From a virus, in the IMG/VR virus record IMGVR_UViG_3300006802_000514, positions 1-25,140 of that record: DNA of 25,140 nucleotides, one strand, 5' to 3'. The notes below the pieces were generated by a model. The model was not told the DNA's origin. It searched no databases and saw nothing but the letters and a program-made list of their open reading frames with translations. The translations under genes were made by a program, and so were the position numbers. Numbering within the stretch: position 1 is the first letter of the stretch; the number at the start of each line of letters is the position of its first letter. This document shows positions 15,101 through 24,100 of the stretch, piece after piece.

Positions 15101-16610
15101 TTACTGATGTACTTAAGAAAGCAGTCGCACCACTATACTTGCCCTTAACAAAGGTTGGAGTAGACAGTGTGATTGGTTCGTTTAAAGTGATTTCAGAGAA
15201 TGTCTGAACATCATACAAAGAAATGTTCCACTCATTTAAATTTAAATTAGCGGCGTTGTATGAGCCAGATTCTAATTTGAAATCATAAACTCTAGCTAAA
15301 CCAATTTCTTTTCCAGGAGAATTGGTTTGAGTTTCGCCAACTCTAGAGTCTCTTAAACTGAGAATATAAGTGTTTCCGATTCCAATAGTTGGTGAACCAT
15401 AAACTCTATTGAGTTTAAGAGTAGATCCAGTTTGATAATTGACTGCTTGATTATTTAATACTTTAAGAGTTCTTGTTTTTGGAACATCCAAAAATGTTGG
15501 ACTAATAGTTTCAACTTCATACCCCTTAACAAAGGCTTTTCCTGGCGAAACTTGATATAATGCTAAATCTTCAGAAGGACTTGAACCTCCATAAGTTTGT
15601 TGGTTGGCATTAAATACGCCTCTATTGCCAATATTGTCATTTAAAGATTCTTTGACTGTTAAATCAAAAGGAGTTACATAGTAATCTCCAGATTCTGCAT
15701 ATGTTCTTCTTGCTAATTCACTCTCAATAACATTGTATTCAGTTGTTTTATTTTGAGATCTTAAAACACCATTATTAATTGTGGCAAGTTCAATAAATCC
15801 ATTGTCATCAAAATCAGTCAGTTCTTTTTTAAACAGAGATGATGTAATTTTTAATCTATCTGCTCCTGGAGCAGAATAGTTATTAAATCCCTTAGAATTA
15901 TCATTTAGTGATGGATCAATATCAGCATTAACAATCTCTTCAGTGAGTAAAAGTCCTATTCTGTAACTTGGAGTATCTGAATACTGATCAAGAATAATAG
16001 TCTCATCACTTACATTTAAAAATTGTCCTCTACAAAAATAAATTCCATTTGAGATAGAAAATGCAGAACCAATAGCATTCGAATCTGTCGCTATGGTGGT
16101 TGCAAATGGTTCTCCAACAGCGACGATAGTGTTTGCTGATGAAATTGTAACGTTAGAGGTTAAATTCTCACCATTCGAGAACTGGACAGTAGAATTATCT
16201 GACGAATTTGAACCAAGATAACTTATATAAAGAGTAGTATTTCCTCTTTCGGACTCATCTGAAAGAATAACTTTATTTACGACTGCAGTTACTCCAGATG
16301 TTTGTCCAGTAATTTTTGCACCAATAAGTTGATTGATATAGTCAGAAACTGGAATTCCAAGATAACTGTTTTCTATCTGAATTGCAGGATATTGTGCAAT
16401 ATATGCAGTATTTCCAGGAATAACCTTTGCACCCTCTTTAAAAAAGTGCTGTCCAAATTTTTCAATTTGGTTTTGTAATATTGACTGAAGAGTAGTTAAT
16501 TCTCTTGCCTGAACAGGGTACCCTGGTTTGAATAATACTTTATAATAGTCATTATTTGCATCAAAATCGTCAAAATATGGTGCTACGTTGAGATTCGTTT
16601 CCTGAGACAT
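9198..16610 (-). CDS. Giant DUF4815-type tail/baseplate structural protein (2470 aa)
   Basis: The N-terminus (MSQETNLNVAPYFDDFDANN; then YYKVLFKPGYPVQARELTTL and QSILQNQIEKFGQHFFKEG) is the DUF4815 signature of large marine-phage virion proteins. Around residues 1300-1420 comes a conserved block with GFAPTIWNSWETNWTG, an Arg/Thr-rich stretch, and FMRSRNVQFISKRIKPSTQM with YAFFDGVDVT. Around 1650 is RRRRRRIDPLAQSFYVDDETG leading into VDDETGLFLTKCDVFFASKD, YISRVGETDLVTQ and LFKSQNASTWEPSQWEDLKF. It contains GxGY units (about 10710-10960), an RG module (10200-10345) and several SGATA-like units. It lies where T4 encodes gp9-gp12, so it probably links the baseplate to fibres; that is position plus family inference. 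ATG at 16610 is 6 bases after the gp8 stop, with only a weak Shine-Dalgarno sequence. Confidence 0.85.
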   Translation of the reverse strand: MSQETNLNVAPYFDDFDANNDYYKVLFKPGYPVQARELTTLQSILQNQIEKFGQHFFKEGAKVIPGNTAYIAQYPAIQIENSYLGIPVSDYINQLIGAKITGQTSGVTAVVNKVILSDESERGNTTLYISYLGSNSSDNSTVQFSNGENLTSNVTISSANTIVAVGEPFATTIATDSNAIGSAFSISNGIYFCRGQFLNVSDETIILDQYSDTPSYRIGLLLTEEIVNADIDPSLNDNSKGFNNYSAPGADRLKITSSLFKKELTDFDDNGFIELATINNGVLRSQNKTTEYNVIESELARRTYAESGDYYVTPFDLTVKESLNDNIGNRGVFNANQQTYGGSSPSEDLALYQVSPGKAFVKGYEVETISPTFLDVPKTRTLKVLNNQAVNYQTGSTLKLNRVYGSPTIGIGNTYILSLRDSRVGETQTNSPGKEIGLARVYDFKLESGSYNAANLNLNEWNISLYDVQTFSEITLNEPITLSTPTFVKGKYSGATAFLSTSVTASTGLTLYDRKGDFIKNEPFIFNGIENTRVATAVTTYGISDVKSVAAAAGVGATFTADTIQSDLLNVGVSSIGAVDGATGISVISSTNPQFPGKIKVGNILKFSNQTSSDPVLASVVSVGSSLISVSGVTTVTGICDGKLPASALSVSDLKVVATKLEGSVDNSFYTKLPKDNIAEVDLTDASLTVRKSYSVNISGNQLSVAVSAGENETFLPFEPERYELIKKDGTIEVLTSDKLSFNASSTQLQIYNLSSGNDDATLVATLTKIKPKSKIKLKNRVNSIVVDKSKLEASGIGATTLNDGLSYGNYAYGTRVQDEKISLNVPDVVNIHGIFESVDTSNASAPTFILSSITGPTGKTSDIIIGEKITGRDTGAVAICAERLTDSKIAFIGKNNKNFREGEVVVFAESNIQAIITTIDTPSINVSSNYSFASGQNSAFYDYGYISKKSNVKAPNRKLKVYFESGYYQSTDDGDITTVNSYDAFDYANDIQTVNYVRNTDIIDIRPRVSSYTVSENSRSPFEFYGRTFTGSGDSAANILASNESIVTNFSFYLGRIDRVYLTKDGKFQIKYGTPAEKPEKPVSIDDSLEIATVSLPPYLYDVSQASISFLDHKRYRMVDIKNLENRIRSLEYYTSLSLLEANTSNLFIPDSTGLNRFKSGFFVDNFTSFLAQEESARFNNSIDIANKVLRPQHHTDSIDLIAGPVQNVDPNADISFTTPEGSNITKTGDVITLDYTEIEWLKQTFATRTESVTPFIISFWEGSMELTPTTDTWIDTARLQPKIINVEGNYAQTLEIASRTLDVDPQTGFAPTIWNSWETNWTGQEIVESTRTRTETTRRRTTNVIQDTLREVRNTGVETRTGIRSIVTEQFDNTSTGDRVVSRNLISFMRSRNVQFISKRIKPSTQMYAFFDGVDVTKYCVPKLLEINMISGVFEVGETVIGRTRPIGSLPLDTRNTDARITFRVATSNHKEGPYNSPTTRFTTSPYTGQLLSSTYSSTSPILNVDTFSLSNQPEGNFSGYAETGMILVGQTSGAQATISDVKLVSDITSTLIGSFFIPNPNNSANPRFETGNKVFTLVNNPDNNQNSASTIAEEGFISSGTLETVQEDIVSVRNARIENNREFEERVSSRTTGTQVVSSNVISSTTRRRRRRIDPLAQSFYVDDETGLFLTKCDVFFASKDDMDIPVIMQLRTMELGLPTQKVIPFSEVILDPSDINVSENGSTATSFTFKSPVYLEGGKEYAICLLSLSTKYSAYISRVGETDLVTQTFISNQPYLGSLFKSQNASTWEPSQWEDLKFTLYRADFVSNGSVEFYNPELSEGNGEIAKLLPNTLNLNSREIRIGINSTLQDDSLTLGNTVLQQGTNATGDYFGSAGIATGTLNVINSGIGYTPASGSLLFSSVPLTTVTGNGRDAKADITINNGVAVAATITESGTGYVIGDVLGIGTIGDNSLGLGARLSVVSIANTSELVLHNVQGDFVVSGVGNTVQYINNSGLTTTLNSASGGNVQISEIEVDNDGLHIVVNHKNHGMYFNANYVTISDVESDIIPTKLAESYNSTSTSPIVVDSNANFSTFENVGVGTTNLGYIQIGDEIISYSSISGSTIGGEIVRGVDSTLSKNYPAGTPVYKYELGGVSLRRINKTHNLENVTVANPITFDSYNVKLDMGSSGVGRTTGTSFPKLYMGQTKFAGGNSIKATQNIPFEIITPVVQNLTVQGTSINAEVRTISASSISGSEIPYLNQGFEPISLNKTNYLTSPRIIASKINETNKLSTLSGNKSMNLRINLNSVDSRISPVIDTQRISTILTSNRVNSVVTNYVTDNRVNSISEDPTAFQYLSKEINLENPASSIKILVNAHVNLYSNIRAFYAISETDNFEPIYVPFPGYNNIDDRGQVIDVANNDGLPDVYHEPIQNVGFSPDEIGYREYTFTADELSSFKAYRIKIVMTSTSQAYVPRMKDLRVIALA

Positions 16611-16616
16611 AATTCT

Positions 16617-18170
16617 TTAGAACTGCAAAATGACTTTGATATCTTCTTTTTGATTTATTGATCTTGTGATCGATGGACGATTATCTACGTAAATAATATT
16701 TCCAGAATATTTTTCAACTTCTGGTTGAGCAACTCCTTGCGTAAATGATTGGCCAAGGTAATATGTCCTACTATTTATTACGGTTGAGACACCTGTGAAG
16801 GATGTCTGAATTGCCAAAGTTGTAGAACCACCAAGAATGTTTATAGAACCACCAGAACCAGGAGTTGCGGTAAAACGTTGCAACCTAAATCCATATGTGG
16901 GTGAGGTATTTTGCGTTCCATCAGTATTGAATCCTGCAAGTGATCTATCTTGCCAATACTTCAATATACCCGTCGTAGCATCATAAGAAATAACTCTGCC
17001 GACTGCAGTTGAACCAACTCCGACTGTTTGTGTAACAAATGCGTCTGCGTCAAATGTAGTTGAACTGTATCCAGTACCTGTTAATTTGAGAGCATAAACC
17101 GCACTTGCTTTATCTAGAGAAAGATTTTCTGTGGAATTGTATGCATTTGGATTCCGAATGATTCCAATTCTGGAAATTTGGTTTCCAGTTATAAAATCTG
17201 GATTTTCGGTATCATTCTCAATTCTAGAATAGATTAATGTATTTCTTGCGCCAAGTTCTCTGTAAATGTCTGCACCATGTCCACCTTGAGGAGGAATAAT
17301 AACATTAAATACAGGACTTGTGGAACCAGTTGGAGCTCCACCGCCAGCAAGATCTACGGTTCCATAAGTGTATCCAGAACCACCTGATGAAATTGTAATA
17401 GATTCAACTTTTGAGTTGCTATTGATTACAACTGTTGCTTCCGCTCCAGTTCCATCACCTTTAATTGGAATTCTTGTATATGTCCTTCCTGCAGTTCCAA
17501 CTCCAACTCCCCTATTAGTAATTGTTACAATTTTGAGTTGTCCGCTAGTTGATGCATTGGTTCTAACTGATGCATTAGTAGTGCTGGTTTCCCAGTTAGC
17601 GGGAACTGGCATAAAGTTTGTAGAATCAAACTTAGTAATATCACTTGGGCTAATAGTATAAAGATATTTCCATAAATATCCATCACCACTTGTTCCTGCT
17701 TCTCTTGGTTCTAAGTCAGTGAACGTTGGTTCATCAAGTGATGCTTTTCCAGATGGATTTTCTGGATTGGTTCCATTTTGAAGACAAATATAAACTCTAT
17801 AGTCAGAATTGACTACGTAATAGTTTGCATCATATAAACTAATTGCATTTGAAGGTCTTGATGGATTTGTTGCTTTAATGTCATGCCTATACATGTCATA
17901 GGTGACACCAGATTGCCAAGTTACCTTTCTAACAACTTGTTTAATATCTGATTCATTAATTTTTTTGAGAGCAACCATTGTGTCCCAATAATTGTTCTCC
18001 TCATCAAAATTATCTCTAGGATCTGGTGGATCCGTGTCCCATGTAGAACTTACTTCAGTTGCATTAGGTAATCCAACAAAACTATAATAAGAGTTGCTAG
18101 TGGAAGCCACACTAGCAACGAATTCTTTCGCATTCAATATACGAAGTTGATCAGTTATAATTGCTGACAT
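16617..18170 (-). CDS. gp8: gp8, baseplate wedge protein with insertions (517 aa)
   Basis: gp8 is a wedge subunit that joins gp7, gp6 and gp10 in the T4 baseplate. The best evidence is the two ends. GDGYLWKYLYTISPSDITKF with MPVPANW (residues 162-193) matches T4 GDGYVWEYLFEIPPD...IVVPW. The C-terminal SGNIIYVDNRPSITRSINQK EDIKVILQF matches T4 SGEMIYMENRPPIIMAMDQTEEINILFTF. T4 gp8 has 334 residues; the extra length lies mostly in about 205-485, with a GGSGYTYGTVDL repeat, the block PPQGGHGADIYRELGA, and an SGATA-like unit (VTQTVGVGSTAVGRVIS). ATG at 18170 follows a 25-base gap with overlapping AATAAATA octamers. An octamer inside the gene at 16792-16799 could serve the next gene. Confidence 0.92.
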   Translation of the reverse strand: MSAIITDQLRILNAKEFVASVASTSNSYYSFVGLPNATEVSSTWDTDPPDPRDNFDEENNYWDTMVALKKINESDIKQVVRKVTWQSGVTYDMYRHDIKATNPSRPSNAISLYDANYYVVNSDYRVYICLQNGTNPENPSGKASLDEPTFTDLEPREAGTSGDGYLWKYLYTISPSDITKFDSTNFMPVPANWETSTTNASVRTNASTSGQLKIVTITNRGVGVGTAGRTYTRIPIKGDGTGAEATVVINSNSKVESITISSGGSGYTYGTVDLAGGGAPTGSTSPVFNVIIPPQGGHGADIYRELGARNTLIYSRIENDTENPDFITGNQISRIGIIRNPNAYNSTENLSLDKASAVYALKLTGTGYSSTTFDADAFVTQTVGVGSTAVGRVISYDATTGILKYWQDRSLAGFNTDGTQNTSPTYGFRLQRFTATPGSGGSINILGGSTTLAIQTSFTGVSTVINSRTYYLGQSFTQGVAQPEVEKYSGNIIYVDNRPSITRSINQKEDIKVILQF

Positions 18171-18184
18171 TTCTAAATGGTTTT

Positions 18185-18196
18185 TATTTATTTATT
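18185..18196 (-). promoter_or_regulatory. Putative T4-like late promoter (two overlapping AATAAATA) for gp8
   Basis: Two copies of AATAAATA, 18196-18189 and 18192-18185 on the minus strand, lie directly after the stop of the gp7-like gene and 14 bases before the gp8 ATG. They form an AAATAAATAAATA run, so simple-sequence drift is an alternative explanation. Confidence 0.45.
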
Positions 18197-21100
18197 TAAC
18201 TATAATCAGACAATTTCAAAGGTTGTACTCTAGTCAAGGTTGCCGATGTTGAAATTCCAGCAGAACCATTCGAAGTATATGAATTAAATGTTTGTGGTGA
18301 GGTTCTGGCTCCCAAGTCAACCATTCCCCACGAATACTCTCCATAGAATTCGGTTGCTCCGATTCCAGAAATATTACCCAAATCACTAACACTAACGGTT
18401 ACTCGTCTAATGTAAGTAACACCAACACCAGCAACAGATGTTGTTGCAGTTGAAACGGCAGCCACTTCATATACACAATCCAAGAATTGTGTAGTAATTC
18501 CCAGAACAGTATTGTCTTGATAAAGAGAAGTAACTCCACTTCCAACATTACTATCTTTGACAACGAAATAATCGCCAGTTTGGATACCACTAATGGTTGT
18601 AGCAGTGCTAACAATGGTAGTATCTCTCAAGTAAGAATTAATTGGAATAAACAAATCAAGAACAAATCCAGTAGATGCAACGCCAACAGATGTAGATGTT
18701 ACACCAACGATAATGCCAAAATCTCCAGTGTAAGAATCTGAAGTGTTATTTTCATAAATGGTTTGTGGAATCTCAATAAGAACAACAGGTGGGTTTGTAT
18801 TTGTGTATGCAGTTCCTGGAGTAGAAACTGTAATTGAAGAGACAGAATCACCAGTAAGAGTTGCAGTTGCCGTTGCTCTTGCAGTTGTTCCGTATCCAAC
18901 AGGATTTGCAATAGTTACTGTTGGTGCAGTTGTATATCCAACGCCACCATCAGAAATAACTATTGAAGTGATTGTTCCAGCAACAGAAACAACGGCGGTT
19001 GCTGAAGCCCCAACAATTGAATCTTGTGAGGTTAACACAATGTTCTGAGTATTACGGGTAGTATTGTTTTCTTTTTCAGAATTGAAGAAAGTTCTTACAC
19101 TTTCAACATAAGCAATAGTAGAACCAACACCAACTGGTTGAATAATATTAGTGGTTGGATTTACAAGAGCAGCATTTAATACTCTTGCTTTACTTACAAT
19201 CTGTCCATTAACAATTTTATCAGATGTTTGCTTACACCAAGTAACGACTCTTTGATTATTTGGATCTTCATCAATCCCCGCTCCATTATAGCCATTTGTT
19301 CCAACAGTATCAGAGGAAATAATTTCTTCAACCAACCTAACATCCTCACCGTCAATTTGGAGAGTATCTCCTTTTTTGACAGTTTCTAGTAAATCGCGGA
19401 AAACTACATCAACATCACCACTTCCCTTATAGAAGAGAATTTTACAAGTATCTCCATCAAATGAACCATCAGCAGATGGACCCTTAGGTGCCTCTGAGAA
19501 CACTAAGGTGCTGCCACCAACAAATAAGTAACCTTCACCTGGGACTTGAAGAATATCATTCAGGAAAACGAGCAATGTTGACTGAACATCAATAGAAGAA
19601 CCTTTTGCTGCTCTAATAGTGATTGGAGAAGAATTATTTTTTAATGTGAATGATTTTTTAGTTCCATTAAATTGATTTTCAATTTTATCAAGAACCAAAA
19701 GTTCTCCAAAATGCCATCCAGTAAACTTATCGGATTCAGTTCTTTCAATTGTAATTTGGAATTCTTCAAATACTTTTGTTGTATCAGTAGGAATTCCTGT
19801 TGCTCCTCCGATGGGAACAGTCAAAATTTGACTTTGGCTATAACGATATCCAGAATTTTGAATTTCAAAATCAATAACACTAGAACCTTGGCCAACCACG
19901 ATATTAACAGTTGCCTCTGTTCCAAATCCAGAAGCAGAATCGTCACTATAAACAAGAGGGATATTTGAATATGAGAGTGGGGCATCAAAAATTACAATTG
20001 GTGGATTTGAAGAAGTATATCCAGTACCAGGATTTGTAATTGTAACGCTAACAATATGTCCACCACTGATTGTTGCTGTTCCAATATTCTCAATGGAAGG
20101 TGTTCCAGTGTTTTGGGTAGTAACTCCAACATTAACAGTCTGAGAACCAGAACGATATCCAGAACCGCTATTGCCAATGCTTACGGAAGAGATGGTTCCA
20201 GCAATAGAAACCACCGCTGTTCCTCCTGCCGAAACAAGAGGTTGATAACCAAAACCACCAGTAGAACCAACAGAAACAATAATTCCTCCAACAGGAATTG
20301 ATGCATTATTTGGATCGTATGCAATAGAAGTTGCAGTACCAGTAAAAGTAATGCTAGTAATACCAGTAGACTCATTCAATGAATAATCCTGCTCTACTGA
20401 CAATTGTCCAGTTGGGCCTTGGAAAATGCCGTTGATTAATATCGCTGCATTATTTGTACTAAATCCCGTGACGTTATTTTTATCTGATTTTAATGTAAAT
20501 GTTTTTTCAGTCGCATCAAATTCTTGTGAAATGTCATCAAAAATATAGTTTGTTTCGTATGATTCAGCAGAAGAATTTTCTATTCCAGATCTTGTAAATA
20601 CCCTTCCTTGGAAAGTGGAGAATGTGGTAATTCCAGTCCAATCTCTTTCATCAGGAGCATTTGTTGTGCTGCTAATTGGAATTACACCTTTAGGTGCAGT
20701 TATAAAGTTGATTGTATTGTCAACAATATTGTAATTACCTACAATTTTAGTAACTAAGGAATTTTGTGCATGGGTTGCAATGCCAGTTCCCATCCATCCA
20801 CGATCGACAAGAATATCAGTTGCACTTCCGCCATAACCAACAGTATTAATCTTCATAATTTCATCATTAATTTGAATTAAATCACCCCCAAAGAATGAAG
20901 TAATTCCAGTAAAACCTAAAACTGCCGCCGATCTAGTGGCATTTGTAGACAGTCCAGTTGTTACAGAAGTTGAAACAATTGGAGATTGAATATAATTATC
21001 AATCGCAACTAAACATTTTGTATTTTGATTTTTTGCAGTTAATGTATGGAAAGTTCCAACACCAACACCAGTTATATCAATAGGAACAGGAGTGGTGTTC

Positions 21101-24100
21101 AGTGCATCAGCAGCACTTGCAGCCAATTTAATCTTTTGATCGTTAATCTTAATCGCATAAACAGATGTTGTTGTAATTCCAATTGAAGTTTCATCACTAC
21201 CATAAGAGTAAACCAACTCTTCTCCAGTTACAAAGAAGTGTTCTGGAAGTAAAATTGTATTTTCTGTAACATCAACAACATCAGAATCACTTCCATCAAA
21301 GTTTCTGAGGAAAATTTCTCTTCCTTTGTGTCTCAATTCAAATGCTCGTTTGATATCAATATCAGTTCCTTCATAGAAACCATAACCAGCAGTAATTGAG
21401 GCATTATTTAAATCAAGTTCTCCAGCCCTATCATCGTCAGCATCAATTAAATGCAGAGACATTTGGAAAACTCTAACCTGAATATCAATTCCTGCAATTG
21501 GAGTATAGTGTAGGTTTACATCGCCACTATCATTAACTCCTACTCCAATTGTTCCAAGTCCAACAGCAGTTGTTACATTTCCATATTCTGTCAGGTAAAC
21601 ATTACTGCCACCATTTGCAATAGATATCAATTCTGACATCTCATATCTATTATTTGTAGTGTCTTCAATACTTACAATATAGTAAGCAGCACTAAGTGAT
21701 GAAGAGTAAGTTGAAATCGTATTTATTCCTGGAGAACCAGAAGCAGAAATGTAAGTGGTTTTGCTTTCGATATGACAAATATCAGATCCATCATCAGTTC
21801 CAATGTGAATAGTACTTCCAGTACCAGCACTAATTGTGCTTGCAAGAGAAACTGTAATGGCATTAACAGTACATGCAATACCTGCAATAGGATTAAATGC
21901 AATATTTACATTTCCACCAGAAATAGAAGCACTATATGTTCCAAGGCCTGAATTTCCAGTTTCATCTAAAGGATTAGTTGTCAGTTGTCCATATTCTAAC
22001 AACTCAACATCTGTTCCATCATGAATGACGTTCAATTCATCATATTCTAAAACTCCATTGTCTGCATCAATTTCTAGAATAATCTTGGAAGTTCTATATG
22101 TTGATGCAATAGAAACAACGTCTGTAGATGATGATACTGACTCAACCTTAGAAGAAGAAATAACAGCAGTATCGCCAAGAGCTGTTGATCCAATTCCAGC
22201 AACAGTATTATCAATATCAAAATTTACAAGAGTTACGTTGTAATTGTTTACTGCATATTTTGTGGGGTAGAATAATAGGTAACCCTCATCTCCCGATATT
22301 GTAAAGTCATATCCACCAAGATCTAAAACAGTTTCAACCCTACCATATTGTCCAATGAATGCTTGAGATTTATTGTGGAGTATGGTGACAAATAATGCTT
22401 GTCTTTCACCTGTAAATCTTCTATCACTTGCAAGGGTAAAGATTTTCTTGACTCTTTGATTGATATTAAATTTATTGACAACGGAGAATCTTTCTGTTCT
22501 TGGGGTATCATTAAATTGAGTACTAATATCATCAATTGTTAATACTCTGTTTCCAAAAGATTCAAAATAGTCAGTTAAAACTCTTGTGCTGAAATAAATT
22601 TCATCAGAAATAGTTCCAAAGTCACCATTAAGTGCATTTTCAGTAACAATATCAAAATAAGGGTAGCAATTTAAATCAATGAACCTGGAAATATCTGCTA
22701 TAACATCCACAGTGCTTCCTTGATAGTCTGAATAAACACCTTGGAACGCTGCATCTTGAGATTCAACTATTAAATCGCTGAACTTTAGGAAGCCTGAAGT
22801 ATGGTTCAGAGAACTTACTGCATCATCCCAGGTTTCAAGAGAAATTTTGGATTTGAGTGAATATGAGAAGTTTTGATAGTAATTATTATCTGGAATTCTT
22901 TCTGTATTGAAGTTTAAGAATCCAGTTTCTCTATTCCATCCTTTCTTGACAATCGACGAAGAGGATAATTTAATCTCTGCATTAAAGTCAATTTTTTTCT
23001 TAATATTTCCTTGAGTTTTTGAAGTTTGTCCAATTACTAAATCATCAACATTAAACTCATTTGCACTGGAAACTTTTAATATTTCAATTTCATTATTCCA
23101 ACTTTCTACTTTACCAACATTACCACTAGATTTAACTTCTTCTCCAAGAATGAAGTTATTTTTCTTGAATTTGACATCAAAGACTGGGAAATCTTTTTGT
23201 GGAATAATTTTGCCATATGATTCTAGCGCACTAAAATTACCTGGATATTTTCCTTCGGGCAGATATCCATCTAAACTATAAGTAACAATTCCAACACTTC
23301 CACCCAGAGGAATATAAACCTTAGAAAGAGTGAAGAGTGAATATCCGTAATTAGATGAGTTGTATCCATATCCAGTGCTACCAACACCGACGCTGATATT
23401 TTCAATTAATACTTTGTCTCCAACAGATAGTGGTGCTGAGTCGCTAAAAGACGTATTCAGTCCAACAGTAACTTCCTTGGTTGAAGAATCGTAACTTATG
23501 TTATTAATTCTTATTCCATTTGTATTATTGGTTGGAATAATTTTTGGTGTAATGTTGTAAATACCAAAAGTATTTTTTAGAATAGTTACTTTTGTATCAC
23601 CAAGCTCATATCTTAAGTCAACATCGGAGACTTGTTTTCCAGTAAATCCATCAATAACAACCAGATTTGGTGCTAATGAATAATTGTTTCCGGCAGAACT
23701 GATACCAATTTCTCTGAATGAAGAAAGTGGTTCAATTTGAAGAATTTCTGGAGGATTGATGACGGGTCTTAGTGTTTTATCGGTAGGATAATCAAAACCA
23801 ATTCCATCAATTTCACTAGAAAGTATTCTACCAATTGATGTGCTAGATGGTTCCAAAATAGCCCCATTTCTATCTGCATTAGTTGAAACCCCAACGATTG
23901 TAGATATGCCAACTACATCCTTATACCCAGAACCTTTGTATGTGATTTGAACATCACTTATGGCACCATACGCTGTTGTTGAGTTGGTGGTATAAGATGT
24001 AGTTGAATTTGTGGAAGAGTAAGAATCTCTTTCTGGAACTTCAGGTAAGTTGTAAGTGAAAGTAGCAGTTGTTTCAAGTCCGGTTACTGAGAAAGAACCA

